Source: Kingdonia uniflora
Lineage: Eukaryota > Streptophyta > Magnoliopsida > Ranunculales > Circaeasteraceae
NCBI GenBank assembly: GCA_014058105.1
Contig: JACGCM010001123.1
Location: 496,001-560,000 of the forward strand
DNA: 64,000 nucleotides
Direction: 5' to 3'
Shown: one piece after another, positions 1-12,868 of the stretch
Layout of the letters: each line of letters begins with the position of its first letter
How positions within the stretch are numbered: the first letter of the stretch is position 1
Translations under genes and position numbers: made by a program
The notes under the pieces: generated by a model
What the model saw: only the letters and a program-made list of their open reading frames with translations
Databases searched by the model: none
Told to the model about the DNA's origin: nothing

Positions 1-385
1 AGATTATCTTAAGGAAGGGTAAATCATACCTAGTTTTATTTAAATGCATTTTTATGGAGACAACTTCGTAAATACACAACCTTTCTAAATGCACACTTGT
101 AATTGGTCCTAAGATAGTGCATTTAGACGGGTTTCACTCTAGTTGCTCTCGATGTCATATTGGAGGGCGGAAATGATTATTTGTGTTATGTTGTAAAGTG
201 GGGCTGAGTGAATTATTCCAACTTCCACCAACAGATCTCGATTGTCTTATAGGTTTATGTAGTGATTTTACGGCGGCGGTTTACAGTCCACTTTTAAGTG
301 AAAATGTTGCCAATTTTTTTTTACAGTTTTAACCCATTTTATGGGAAAAAAATCATCATTTTTCATGCCCAACAAAACAATGGAA

Positions 386-480
386 TTTAGTTCATGGAAA
401 ATGGGGTTTCCGCATTTTAGATAATAAAAAAAATCCCATGGAAATCCAATTCACAATTTCTACCGTTTTCCATGAACTGA
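386..480. repeat. Imperfect inverted repeat (hairpin)
   Basis: The arm at 386-404 (core GTTCATGGAAAATGG) is complementary to 463-480 (core CCGTTTTCCATGAAC) around a loop of about 58 bases. A related CCATGGAAATCCAA block lies in the loop. It could be the remnant of a foldback MITE, but I see no convincing target-site duplication. Confidence 0.45.
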
Positions 481-574
481 ACATACCTTATATGTGGAGT
501 GCATAGAAAAATCTTAGGTGGGTAGAGTCTATGGAAATGTCTTTGAAAGTCACGAAGGTGCAGTAATTGGTTAG

Positions 575-632
575 TCAGTCGGTATGGCTAGTGCTTGGAA
601 AACCAAGAGATCCTCGGATCAATTCCCATCAT
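575..632 (+). repeat. Possible tRNA-derived SINE head (A and B boxes)
   Basis: The block holds an A-box-like TATGGCTAGTGCTTGG (about 583-598) and, about 20 bases later, a B-box-like GGATCAATTCCC (about 616-627). This is the arrangement of an internal RNA polymerase III promoter in plant tRNA-derived SINEs. No clear poly(A) tail or target-site duplication was found, so this is an inference from two short motifs. Confidence 0.3.
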
Positions 633-986
633 AATACAGCTTACCTTTCGGGAAATAAAATGAATGTGTAGTGATTGCATTTTTGTTGAGAAAGTTAGGT
701 ATCTAGCTTCAAGTGAATGGTACCGAATTATTGAAGCTCTAGAAGTTGTTCACATAAAGCTATAAATTTGTCGTGTGTTAAACCTCTAAATGTTGTACTA
801 ACTTTCATCTGTCTAAACACCCAAATTATAACCCTTTTAGTCTTTTTGTTATGTTAATCGAAGCACATCACTTGAAAAAAAAATATCAACAAACAAATCT
901 AAACCTATTTTTTAATTGTTCTTCCCGTTGGGGGAGGCAACCACTAACGTGGTTTGGAAATAAAAAATAAAAATAACCATATAAAA

Positions 987-1233
987 TGTTAGGAGTTGGG
1001 TCCGGCCCAAGGTGAGAACCTCACTGGGTTGGGGTGCTCTACTGGGCTCCTAACTGGCCCATATAAGCAAGGGCTTATGGGGATAGATTTAGAGAGTATT
1101 TAACGCCCAAAAGGGTTCAGTATTGTAACACAGGAGAACAACCAATCAATAAAACAATCTTTCACTTTTCTCCCATGTTTAGTATTCATCTATTGTATAT
1201 GATTGCTTAAGTATATTAGCTTGATATCCAATA
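987..1233 (+). repeat. 5' LTR of the 987-15835 Copia element
   Basis: The repeat begins TGTTAGGAGTTG and ends GATATCCAATA. It shares long blocks with 15675-15835, such as GGGCTTATGGGGA, AGAGAGTATTTA and AAAAGGGTTCAGTATTGTA. It is longer than the right LTR by two blocks, about 28 and about 58 bases, that the right copy has lost. The CGTTATCAGCAC just downstream is at the primer-binding-site position, but I could not match it to a particular tRNA. Confidence 0.8.
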
Positions 1234-4200
1234 CGTTATCAGCACTGCAAAGAACTAGTGGGTCAAATGATGAAAAAACTCTCTAAGGAACATTTTTACA
1301 GGATTTTTTGCATTGTAGAGAGGTACTATTTTTTCTTTTATAAATTTCAGTTTTTGAGTATTAATTGCACAACTAACGAATAGGATATGCAGATATGAGT
1401 TTATGGATTAATATTTATTTTTTCAAAATTTTTAGACATATTTTTAGTGTTTTCCCACTCTTGCGAATGACTGTTTTAAAACTAAAATAGGGACCATTCT
1501 AGTGATCAAATGAAGGCGTTTGCAAATTTTTTTGTATCCTACTCTATGACGATCACGTTCATATATTATACTCCATCGGGAGATATCCCTATCACCGAGA
1601 AATTGGCGTTGAACATGGGCAATTCACGGCCAAAAACCCAAGTTTTTACGACAAATTAGGTTAGTGTGACGTCACCAAGCCTTTTGGGTTTTATTTTTTT
1701 TAATTTAAATTTTTTATGTCATACTGACGTTATCTAGGATTCAAGACTCGATCCATACCTATTTTAGGAAAATTAAGCCTAGATCAGACCTAATCAACCA
1801 AAATCAGACCGAATCAAGTTCAGTGACGTGGCAGGGAAGTGAGCCCACAGTGCTGATGTGGTTGGACACGTGGCATGTGGAGCCCATATGTAATGATGTA
1901 TTAGTGACACATGGCTTACTATAGTAGTGACACGTGTCACCACAAAGTGATGGCACATGGCAATTACTGTTGCAGAACACGTGCCAGCACTGTAGCTTGA
2001 CACATGTGACGTGTTAGACCAAGTCAGATCGGCCGAACTCGGTCCAGGCCTTGACCCAGACAAAGTTAGACATTAAAATTAGCTTTAAGAACCCAATTTT
2101 GGGTCAAATTTATTCATTTAAAAAAAATCCTATTAACTGGACTTACCCCTGGGGAGACCTATTTTAAAATTAATTTTATGAAAATATGTTTTTACTTTTT
2201 TTGGGAAAATGGTGTCTTGTATAAGAAAACTGGCTAACTTATATGTGATATAAGAATACAGATTAATACTTACTAGAGTATCTTGCGATAACATATATGA
2301 TATTAATGGTATTCCCTTAAAATACTAATTATCATGACCAGGGATTAGAGATAATACGTAAACCAAGATTTATTTATAATACAACTGAGATCCATATCTA
2401 TATCGCGGTTAAATGTCAATGACAATAATTAGATATTAATTGAGAATTGACTTAGTCTTATTTTCTAAAAACTAAGTATCTGAGGAACCAATTTTATGTA
2501 TCGAAGTGCAATTAGATACTACTTGATAACATTTAGAAGTATATAAACACTAATAGCAACCTATAATACCCTAGAATGTTAGTTCAAATATAGGACTAAT
2601 CTACCTATCTTGTGAACTCAGTAGACTTTGGGGTGGGATGTCATTTAAACATCTAATATCCATTATATTCGTAGCAAATGGCTCATTTGGCTAGATTGTA
2701 CAAACCTCATAGAATTTTAGGGATTATAACACTCTAGTTGTTAGAATAAGGATCACAATATCTAATGGTTTTGAATAACTATCTTGGCTAAAACTCTATT
2801 AAAATACATTTTAGGGTTAAAATCACCATTTTACGAGGTAAAATTAGGATTTGGCGCTTAATAGGATCTCATGAGTATAAAACCATGAACAGTAATGATT
2901 GAGAATCATGTACTTCATTACCCTATATACTATAAACAATAAGTTATGATTGGAAATCATATATTTAAATATAATTTCATGAATAATAGAACATAAACAA
3001 GGTTCACCTACAAATAATGATTGAGAATCGCTGACTTGAATACTATGAATTACCTTTATGCAAGGGATGCTCATCAAGTACTATTACTGGTATTGATTTA
3101 CATGCATAGCAGATGTTGGCGACACTCAGAACATTGACTACCTTCCATACTGTAACTCTATTTTGGTACCAATAAACTTCACCTGTATGGATACCGAAAT
3201 CCATCTGCCATTACAAAATCTAGAAAAGACTATTGTTGAGAATAATGAGTCTCTAAGTAACAAAATAGGAGCTTTGTTTACATCCCCCACCTCAATATTC
3301 AGAAAGACCTGATAATAGATTACCCCTATAGTATTCTCGTATTGTATGATTGTGATAAAAAAAATTCTTTCAGCAGTGCAACTCTACTATAATGTTATAT
3401 GGAGAAATAGTTGAGGTAAATAGAGATATTATGAATATTCTATAAACTTTATACGCTTCAAATATTGCACTCCCAAGGTAACATTTGATAGTTTACTGTG
3501 CACGCAGACCTAATTTAAATTATCCTCATTTCTAAGCAAAACAATAAGCTAATGGTTGAGAACCACAAGCTTATGTTTACTAAGAGTAAGCATATGCCAG
3601 GGTCACACAATGTTGGGTTTTATGACATGAAAAGTTACGGACAAGGTCACAACTGTGGATAGACGAGAGGTGGTAACAATGGTAAGATTAAAATTCTAGC
3701 CACCAATAACCTAAGGCTAAGGGAACAAGAAGTTCACCAATGGACCAAAATGAAAATGGAAGAATTCTAAACAGGATACGAGATAGTCAGGTACTAGGCG
3801 CAGGATTGCAATGCAAACCTGGTGATCTAGGGAGATCAGCCCCAAACTTATTACATGATCGCAGCTGGTATAGACCCTGCTACGGTAGAGTTTGCAGCCT
3901 TAGATTCCTCCCAAGATACTAATACATATTTGGATCAAGTTCTAAGAATGAGCAGTAATAAATTCTTAGTAGATGAATGATGTCACCTAGAGAACATTGC
4001 TAAGTAGTAACTTTACTTGTTGCATAGTAGTTATTTTGCTAGTACTATAATTGACTGAGTTAGGAACTCTTTACTGGTTAATTTAATAGAATACTCGTGG
4101 CATGCACTGATTCGATATCACATCTATGAGATTGTTCTTTGATTATAAGAATTTATTGATTGGGAAGTAGTTAAATTCCATGTATGATAGTGGATATACT

Positions 4201-5115
4201 ATATACAACTTGTCTATGGATTTATCTGCTCATTGAGCATTATCGATAATCGGATGAGTGACAACACCTATCTAAGAGACATTAGTGCCACACACTTGAT
4301 CCTTTTAAGATATAAACATATTTCTTGTCTCTAACCTTGTGCACCGGGGATGTCACGAATATTATTGGCACGTCCAACATGATAGAACACACTGAATGCA
4401 TCATATTATTACTTCCTAAGGGTACCATATAGGGTATCTAGTCCACTTTTTAATATAGTAAATCCAGCCATATTCTACTGAGTTTTAGGGAGATACATGA
4501 TAATGGTTATCACAAAAAGATGATAGGAGAAAATAACAGACATGTTCTGTGCATTCCCTCAATGTCTAAAGGTTAGAGTACACTTCTCTAGGCTAGGATA
4601 ATAAGGCGGATTATCGGGAATATATCTCGACTTAAAAGGAGACAAAATTTAAAGAGTGTACGTGTAACGATTGCTTTCAAGGAAAGGCTATTATTCGTCC
4701 TAGTATGACCATTGTAAAGTAGGATCTCTAGCTTTTACTCTAAACGTATCCATAGAGACACATGTAGACCTATCCATCTACATAGTGGCCCACTTGAGTA
4801 TTTATGGTCATAATAGACATAATTTGGAGATGGTTTTATGTTTGTTTGCTATTAACAACTAGGAATGCAATGCTAGCATGACTTTTCACTTAGATCATTC
4901 GATCGCAAGCTCAGTTCCTGGATTAACCGATCAAGCTAATCGATATGACTTGACGGGGCTTTAGAGTTAGAGTAAAAGGCATTCGATAATTATTTTAACC
5001 CTAAATAAGATAGATGATTGAGTATCATAAGTACCCCATACCATACCCAACTCAGGATTGACGAAGAACCTAATTAAGCCATTTAGGCTAATCGTTAGGC
5101 CACTGCTATTACAAT

Positions 5116-6243
5116 TAGGATTGTACACAAAACCCGCCAACCCGGGAAACCGATCCGGACTGATCTGAACCGACGGGTTCGGTCCGGTTTTGACCGGGTC
5201 AGTTTCAGTTTAATATTTAATAACCCGATTATTATAGGTTCGGCTTTAATTATTAGGTTCGGTAACCGGGTTGGACCCGAACCGACCTTTTAGTATTTAA
5301 CCTCAAACTAAACCTAACAGCCGTACTTCTCCTCCTCCTCCTTCCTCTCTCTCTCTATCTCTCCCTCTAAACATCAAACATTTGAAACTCTTTATTTTGG
5401 AGACCATGGAATCACTAAGCTCGAGACCGAATGATCTTCCAAGGCGATGAGCGAAACAAAGCAGATCAATATCTCGAAGCTGTCGATTCGATCCCTCGCT
5501 TCAAACTCACTGCAAGAAGATGATCATAGTTTAGAATCTATTTTTTTGTTTGTGGGAAGAATATCACAAATTGTGGGCCATACCCATCAATGTGATTATG
5601 GCTGGAAAAGTCCATCTGATGATTGCCCATACTCTTTGTTTGCTTTAGGGACTACTGCTGTTGAATCTCTTTAATGGTTGTGATTCTTGTGAACTTGTGA
5701 TCATGTCATTCGAAATGCAATATTGATTATTGTGGTAATGGTGGGTCATGGTCATTTGTTTCTTTATCTTTTTTCCCCTTTTGAAGCTGCTAATCATCTA
5801 TAGTGACCCAAATATCACTAAGCCGGAGTTTCAAAAACGTTATGGCTGGAATGAAGCCAGAGTTCAAAAGCCCTCTCTTTCTCTTTGTTGATTGGTTGCC
5901 TCAAGAAGGTTCTTTGTGATCTGGGTTCTTTGTGAATGAGGTGAATCCCTGTTAAAAAAGTAGCTACTATTAAAAAAGCAAGGGTTCCAACCTCTAAAAA
6001 AAGTCAGCTAAGGTTTGAAGAGCCAATCTTTTTTACTCTTTTGAACTCCTTGTCAAATGAATTTTTTTTCCGTTCTATAACACAACCCGAATTACAGACC
6101 CGGACCGACCTGACTGTTCCGATTCGGTTCGGGTTTTGGGGGTAGTCGGTTCGGTCCAGTTTATAAAGGTTAGAACCTGAGATATCCGGGTCTGTTCAGG
6201 CCCAGGCCTAAACCCGGGCCGACCCGGCCCGTGTACAACCCTA
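5116..6243. mobile_element. Non-autonomous hAT-type element, GGTTCGG family, copy 1
   Basis: Ends are TAGGATTGTACAC and, inverted, TAGGGTTGTACAC. They are flanked by ATTACAAT (5108-5115) and ATTATAAT (6244-6251), an 8-bp target duplication with one mismatch. The ends fit the hAT pattern (pyrimidine-A-purine-N-G). About 200 bases at each end are a degenerate GGTTCGG/CCGAACC pattern. Inside lies a CT-rich block (5322-5372) followed by an ATG-bearing GC-richer stretch (5405-5530) that reads like a captured 5' UTR and exon, but I do not recognise it. Deleting the element and one repeat restores the Copia integrase frame RPLLLQLQLPTTVW. Confidence 0.85.
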
Positions 6244-6559
6244 ATTATAATTACAGCTTCCGACTACTGTATGGGCTATGCACTTTTTCTCCCAAAACAC
6301 TGATTATGATTCGTCCTATAGCAAATCATTAAAGTTTTCCCAACTTAACTAGTAACAGGGTCAAAGCCCAGTGTCGCCCATCTACAAAAATTTAGATGTT
6401 CCGTAAAGGTATCAATTACACCACCACAATGTACGAAGATGGGAACCTCAATGTTGGTCTGGTATTATGTAGGTTATGATTAACATCTATCACTAGATAT
6501 TTGAAACCTACTGGCGACGTATATGTTGCAAGACAGATTGTCACTTTAATGAGGCCATA

Positions 6560-6600
6560 TTCCAAGTATGGGGGGGGGGGGGGGAGGGGGTATAAGTTAA
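6560..6600. repeat. Poly-G tract
   Basis: A run of G broken by a single A (6570-6589), inside the Copia linker region after the integrase. Simple sequence, liable to assembly or length error. Confidence 0.8.
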
Positions 6601-7141
6601 GTGACAATAAGGTTCAACGGATTACAAACTTACAATAGGTCACAAATGAATTGTCAGATGCATTCATAAATATTGTTGAATTATCGTAGGTGTTTGTACT
6701 TGTAAGTAATGCAATTACACAATAGAACATTATGGGAAAATTAGTATGTATCCTACAAAAATAAATTTGAGGCACTCGCATAGTGTAGAGCACCGTTGGA
6801 AGAAAGTATTTTGTGCCGGGGAGCTGTAGAATAAGGGGAAAATATGACAAATGGTGTAGTCGATTCTTCGGGAATAGAACTACCCATCGATGAGGCAATA
6901 GTAGATACACGACCAGTTGATGCATTACGAGACAAGTCCGGGGTGGCGCATATGTATGATTAGGGTTGTACACCTAAACCCGAATCTGCCGGTTCGGCCC
7001 AATTTAGGGATCTGTCAGTTCAATTTTGGGTTTGTATTTTAAAACCCGAATATATCAGTTCGGGTTCATGATTTGGTTTATTTTAATACCCGACCCAAAC
7101 TGGGTAGTGTTTATATAAATCTGGGAAAACCTAAAACATTT

Positions 7142-7147
<6 letters not shown>

Positions 7148-7195
<48 letters not shown>

Positions 7196-7196
7196 G
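7148..7196. repeat. (TA)n(GA)n microsatellite
   Basis: A compound simple repeat of alternating TA followed by GA units, near the left end of the large hAT-type element. Its position corresponds to the CT-rich block of the sister copies at 5322 and 58870. Confidence 0.9.
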
Positions 7197-7299
7197 CAGA
7201 CATGGAAGTGACGGAAGAAATCAACATCGTCTACTCTCGAATCAAAGTTTTAGACCCAGATAAAGCAAGCAACATTGTCTACTCTTAGTTTAGGTCTTC

Positions 7300-10200
7300 T
7301 TCATCATCGTCCCTTGATCTACAACAACAACTTTTTTTCCTCAATGAAGACAACAAGCACCCCATCGAAAGAGCTATAATAGGGTTGGGGTTGGGGTTGA
7401 CGAGTCTAGTGAGTTAAGGTTTGGGTTTAGAACTAAACTACTTGTGTGCATTATCAAAAGGGGTTTTGTAAAAAAGGGGATGCTTGTAATTCTGATGAGT
7501 GTTTAGGGATAATGGGTTTGGTAAAAAGGGGGATGCTTAATTATATTTTATGCCCATTTTACCTTCATATTTTTCGATTGATAATCTAACAACGGAATTT
7601 AGGGATAATGGGTCTCATTCTTAAAAACTTACGGAATCATTTGAGGCACTACTGGATAATCGGTCTCATTCTCATAAACTTGAGGAATCATTTGAGGCCA
7701 CTCCTTTACATCATTTAAGCTTGCATATAGGTATAATTTTTATATATATAACGGGCAATGTGGCACGCGCTAGAGCGTGCAAACACATTATTTGTAAAAT
7801 TCAAGTTGGGTTTGAGTGTAATTTTGTGATATATTAAGGTTTACCTTGTCTTTGCTTAGGAACACCATATTATACCCACCTTTTTAACTAAAATTCTGTG
7901 CTGGATAATACTCGTCCTTGGATGTAGTCATTGCAATAAGATGATAACTGGATATTACTCGATTTTGATCAAAGAAACTTGCACTATGTTTTTTTTTTCT
8001 TGAGGTACCTTGAATGATGTTCTCATTTGCTAGTTGTTAAGTTCATCCTTACCAAGGTTAAAGAATTTTTGAGGGAATTGAACGACAATTTACGAACTAT
8101 TGAGATCTTTATATCCAAGTGGAAACACATAGCTTGTTGGTTTTATATAAGGGATCTTAAAGACAACTATCAAATGACTTAAATGTACTTAGTATTATAA
8201 TTTGTAATTTTGAAATAAATCTACCTATTTAATTTTTTTTAATATAGCTACGTGTTTTAGATCCTTGGAAATCTCACCATGTTGACTTCTTTATTTTAAT
8301 TTTTGTATTTTTGGCTTCGTTTTAGATTACCAAATAATAGCATACTTCTTGTTTATAAGGGGATATGGTGTAATTATGGTTTCACCACCATTAAGGACTA
8401 CTTGATCAAGAAAGAGAAGGGTTGAGTAAATGGTTTCTATTGGTTTTTTACAATTATTTTTTCCTGTGTTTTAATCTTACTAAGGCAGTCCTATTCTGCA
8501 TGGCTTTGCATATGTAGAGTTTTTTTGCCGAAACAAATATGGTACTCAAAATTTGTAGGAACAGGTCATTCCCAAGAAGTTGGATTATAAAAATTTTGCC
8601 AATGAATCAGGGACCTAGTACGGGAGTAACAGTTTATAAAAATCTTAACCTGTTAATTCAACATTGAATTCGACAATTTTTAGCCCATAACATTTCAGAT
8701 ATTCGTTATATTGTTTTTTTGTTTTTTTGTTTTTTTTTGCTTCCCCCATCCAAGGTTAAAATCGCATTATCGATCATCTCAGCTGCAATAACTATCCCAT
8801 CTCTCCCAATTAATGCTATAAGAGAATATATCGGGCAAGTTCCAAAGTATGTGACATGTATTGCAGTTTGTGGAGACCAAGTGAGGTTTTCTAGCAAAGG
8901 TAAAAAAAAGGTTGCAGGTTAACAAATATTGAGGGTCACCAGAGATAAATGTAATGTACTCAACTTAGCAAACAAACAATCAATCAATGTCAGGATAAAC
9001 ATCTAGCAAATAAAGCACGATGTGAATAATTCCAAACAATCTGATTACAACTATGTAATTAAAAATATCATTTAGCAAATAAAATAACATGTTCATAGCA
9101 TAAAATGAAAAAAGAATTTTAAACACATTACAAAAAGGATTAAGTTTCAGCAATTTGTCATACTTAAAGCTAAAAAAGATTTAAAAGGTGTGATATTTCT
9201 AGTCACTTTGAGAAGGTCATAATCTATATATAATCACTGTCTGAGACTATTATTTTGTACTATATAGATTTCCTGCAGCCTTGATAGTAGTAGTCTCCTC
9301 CTGAAAATACAAAAAATATTCAAAAAATGAGAAATTTAAAACATTTCCACATTTAATTCAATATGAATACAAAATTTGAAGAGCAAACTTTAAAGCTGAA
9401 GTAATCGAATTGAATAATTCTTTAAACAAAGTTCAATTAACAGTGTAACGAAATTTTAGTGCTTGTTTTTAAAATTATATAGCAAATAAATAAATTTTTC
9501 TTTAAGAAGAGGAATGGCTACATCTAAATATATTTCATATTAATATAGGTTGCTAAACAAGTAACTTAGAAAGAAGAGTTTAGAAGGCCTAGTTTCTTTA
9601 CTATACTACTATCTAGTCCCTCAAAGCTCTTTTTCGTACCATACCGATGGTTCTTTTGACACCTATACCTATATCTCCCCCTAGCCTAACGTTGTTATGG
9701 CAGTCTTACTATCTTGCTGCAGCTAGATGTTGTTGTTATGAGGTCTGAGAGCTTCATCCTACTAGACCCAGAATCTCCCTCAGAACTGATCCCACCGATG
9801 CTCTATGTCTAGGCTACAAAGTTATAGGCAAGGTAGCTAAACTGAGCTTGCTCAAGTCAGTCCTGTACGACCTGAAGGTTGTACCATTGTTGTATTTGAA
9901 TATAAAGAATATTTTACTTTTCAAGTAGTACAACCCAGGAAGGTGAGTAGAACTTCCTTTCGCTTCCTATAAGTTAACTAAGTCTTCTCCTCAGGTTGAG
10001 TTGTCCTATCTCTAATCTCTCTATCATAATACTCATAAGGTTCAGTTCATAGTCGAACGTAAGTCACCTTGACATTGATTTTCATAAGGCCGCAAACTTT
10101 TAATACTAATCAAACCTCGTCTTCCCTCCCAATAAAAAAATCATGACTAATCTAAAGTCCTACTTATCTGGTTTAAAAAATCAAACAAATTAAGCCAATT

Positions 10201-11270
10201 AAAAATAGTCACAAAAAAATACATTACCTTTCTTAAGTGACACCAATCTAGGTAAGAATAAAAAAAAATAGATTTCCCCTAAATCTTTCACCCAAATAAG
10301 CAAAAAAACATTGCAAAACTGGGATTTCCCCCAAATAAAAGGATTTTCTTTTGCGCTAGGAGTTTAGAGCTAGAAGAAAGAAAACAAGTCCTTATTTTCT
10401 TGTTGCCAAGCTAAGCTGTCACAGTGTCAATATTGAGTATGGTGCTTGATGGGACATGTATACTATGCGGTGACTTTCTATACATATTATATATGGTTCA
10501 TGCTATACCTAGCCCTAGCTTCCCTAGGATGAAAGAATTAAAGTAAAAATTGGATGACCCTTTTCTCTTTCTAACCTGGCAGACAGTAACTAATAAATCT
10601 GCCCAAAATAAAACCCCACCAACCTATCTATCTTGCTAATTCCTCCAAACCCCTTGCGGGAAACACAACAGATCAAATTCGAGTCCAACCATACCACCCC
10701 CATTAGCTTGATTTATTATGGTTTCTTATGGAAGAACCCAATCTCGGGCTCCCTTTGGCTAAAACTGATAACTCCAGTTGGACTTGTACTGAGAATGTCA
10801 TGATCGATCTTCTGCATCATGGTACTCAGGGGCGGATTTAGGAGCAGCAAGTCCTTGTTTTCTTGTTGCTCTAGGCATGCCAAACCATATAGGACTCGAA
10901 TAATCGATGAGCCAAATGTTTAACGAGATATGAAATATGTTACAGAAATGCGGCTACTTGATACCAAATAGCTTTAATATGGCAGATATTTACGTCCACT
11001 ATTTCTAAAAGCATGCCAAACCATATTAGGATGCTAGTCTGGCCACTATTCCTACACCCCCACACCCTGATATCATGAAATGCATTTAAGATATTCAAAG
11101 CTGTAAAAATATGGCTAGTTTGGGCTGAGGTAGACTAGGTTTCTGGTGAATTCTACTCTTGTATGATTAAATATCAATCAATTACACTAACTACAATGCG
11201 ATTATGAAAGTATCAAGAAGATGCTGACCTGATAATGTGTTCTTTCCGATATTATTAGCTGTTTGATTAA
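7300..11270. other. Interior of the large hAT element, no gene recognised
   Basis: About 4 kb of AT-rich sequence. The only stretch with an unusually even composition and open frames on both strands is 8719-8922. Neither translation (plus: a hydrophobic SIISAAITIPSLPIN block; minus: GRDGIVIAAEMIDNAILTL) was recognised. A GCCAAACCATAT motif recurs at 10878 and 11016, and CAGGGGCGGATTTAG at 10828 looks like a hAT terminus without a partner. Nothing else is supported. Confidence 0.5.
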
Positions 11271-11274
11271 GTCT

Positions 11275-11872
11275 GGATTGAGAATAAAACTAAGGAAAAG
11301 GAATACTTATCAACCCTGGGAGGAAAAGAAAAATCTATAATCCAAGGGATTTATGGACATTGCAGCTTTTTAAGTTAAAGTAGAGTATTGTTTTTCTTAA
11401 TAACCATCTCAGCCTTCACCCACACGATTATAGAGAAATATTTATAATTATCAACAATATATTACTCTTTGGAGGCTAAGCTCGAGGTAGGAAGACCCCT
11501 ACTAGACTACTTCACATCAACACAAACACAACATTTACTTAATTCTGTTAATAATGTATTTGATAAAGTAAGAAAAATAAGAGGAAACTAACCTCATCAA
11601 CCCCATCTGTATCTGTAATGTCTACGAACCCTTTGATAAGAGAGTTGAAAACAACAAGATTAGGTTGCATTCCAAGATCATTCATCATGTGCACAAATAT
11701 CAAGGCATCCTTTATATTTCTTTCGTTGCAGTACCCGCTAACGATGATTCCACAAGTGTGCTTACTAGGCTTCACATTAGCATTTTGCATCTCCAATATC
11801 ATACTCTCAGCTTTTATTGTCTCCCCTATCTGAGCATAAGCTTTTACTAGTGTTAGAAATTATAGCATTGCC
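11275..11872 (-). pseudogene. Captured fragment of the neighbouring PPR gene
   Basis: The minus strand repeats the end of exon 2 and the start of intron 2 of the PPR gene at 27588-32913. The translated stretch at 11548-11802 contains [29 protein letters not shown] and [19 protein letters not shown], differing from the gene (28590-28840) at only a few residues. The similarity runs on into intron sequence (11290-11545 against about 28850-29080 reversed), so this is a DNA-level copy and not a processed transcript. It lies in the large hAT-type element, in opposite orientation to its source, and has no start or splice partners. Confidence 0.9.
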
Positions 11873-12484
11873 CAATTCAATATGAAAAGATAAGGATAAA
11901 AGCAATATTAACCACAACCAATCCAAACGCATACCATTTCGTTCACCGTTCGCCTAATGTGAGTAACTGATGCAAGCTTGAATCATTCCCAGAAGCATCT
12001 TTATCAAACAACTGAGCGTTATCTACTATTTTAAACAAATAATTAAAACCCTAATCAAACTTAACCCTAATTTTAAAGTTTGAAACACAAATTTGAGGGA
12101 GAGAGGGAGAGAAAGAGCATCTTCGAAGGAGAGACGGATCGATGATTTGAGTGAAGAGAGAGTGTTGAGTAAAGTTACAGCCATGGTTGATGATGTGAGT
12201 GAGTTTGGAAGAAAGACCTCGCCAAGGTAAATGTCGCTATATCCGGATCTACTTTCCGCTAGTCTTTCACTTTGAATTTGTTAATTCTAATTCTAATAAA
12301 GTTATCTCAAATTCGTTGATCATGTTGTGAGACAAAATAGAAGTAACAAGTGATTACTTTACTATTCTTTAGCCAAATTCGCTTCTATCTCAGAAATGGA
12401 CGGCCGAAACCCAATAAAAAGGATGACCTATTCTTTTCTTATTATAAATAAATTAAGGAATTGTTAGCTTCAACAGAGGTCTAA

Positions 12485-12868
12485 GAGCATCTTCAATAGC
12501 ATGGTATGCTGTTACACTTTTCACATACTTTTGCAAAAGCCCCTTCCAACAGGAGTATGGTGTTCAGCATACTCACCCCCATACCTCTCCAAAGTATGCA
12601 AATCCAGAACTTGGAGAGTGGTATGTGCATACTACTTTTGTGGGTCCCCTATAAAATATTTCTTCTTTTCTTTTCTTTCTCTAATAGAAACATTGTGGGT
12701 CCCAATTTTTAATAAAAATCTTCTCTTTCTCATGTAAAATAATATTGTGGGTCCCAATTTTAATAAAATGCTAAATTTGGAGAAAAATCTGTTGGAGCAA
12801 AGTGGTATGCTATTTCGGATACTAGTATTCAAAACCGGAATAACATACCTTCTCTGTTGGAGATGCTC
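12485..12868. mobile_element. PIF/Harbinger (Tourist-type) MITE
   Basis: A 384-bp element with terminal inverted repeats GAGCATCTTCAATAG and, inverted, GAGCATCTCCAACAG. It is flanked on both sides by TAA (12482-12484 and 12869-12871), the 3-bp target size of PIF/Harbinger elements. The interior repeats TGTGGGTCCC three times. No coding capacity. It is nested in the large hAT-type element. Confidence 0.85.

Larger units (their letters stand above)
1..986. other. Non-coding flank, no gene recognised
   Basis: AT-rich sequence left of the first Copia LTR. No open frame here resembles a known protein. Two structures stand out and are listed separately: a short inverted repeat (386-480) and a tRNA-like block (about 575-632). 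Confidence 0.6.

Noticed and set aside
1794..2063. 89-residue minus-strand open frame
   Set aside because: Lies in the decayed Copia gag region, composed of ACGTGTCAC-like repeats; no protein features.
5405..5530. EXO70-like exon in hAT copy 1
   Set aside because: A stretch reading ADQYLEAVDSI in one frame hints at EXO70, but the similarity is too short to claim.
10828..10860. CAGGGGCGGATTTAG as a hAT terminus
   Set aside because: Matches typical hAT ends, but no inverted partner with an 8-bp duplication was found nearby.
11618..11850. Plus-strand frames over the PPR fragment
   Set aside because: Antisense shadows of the captured PPR piece, also present opposite the real gene at 28559-28774.
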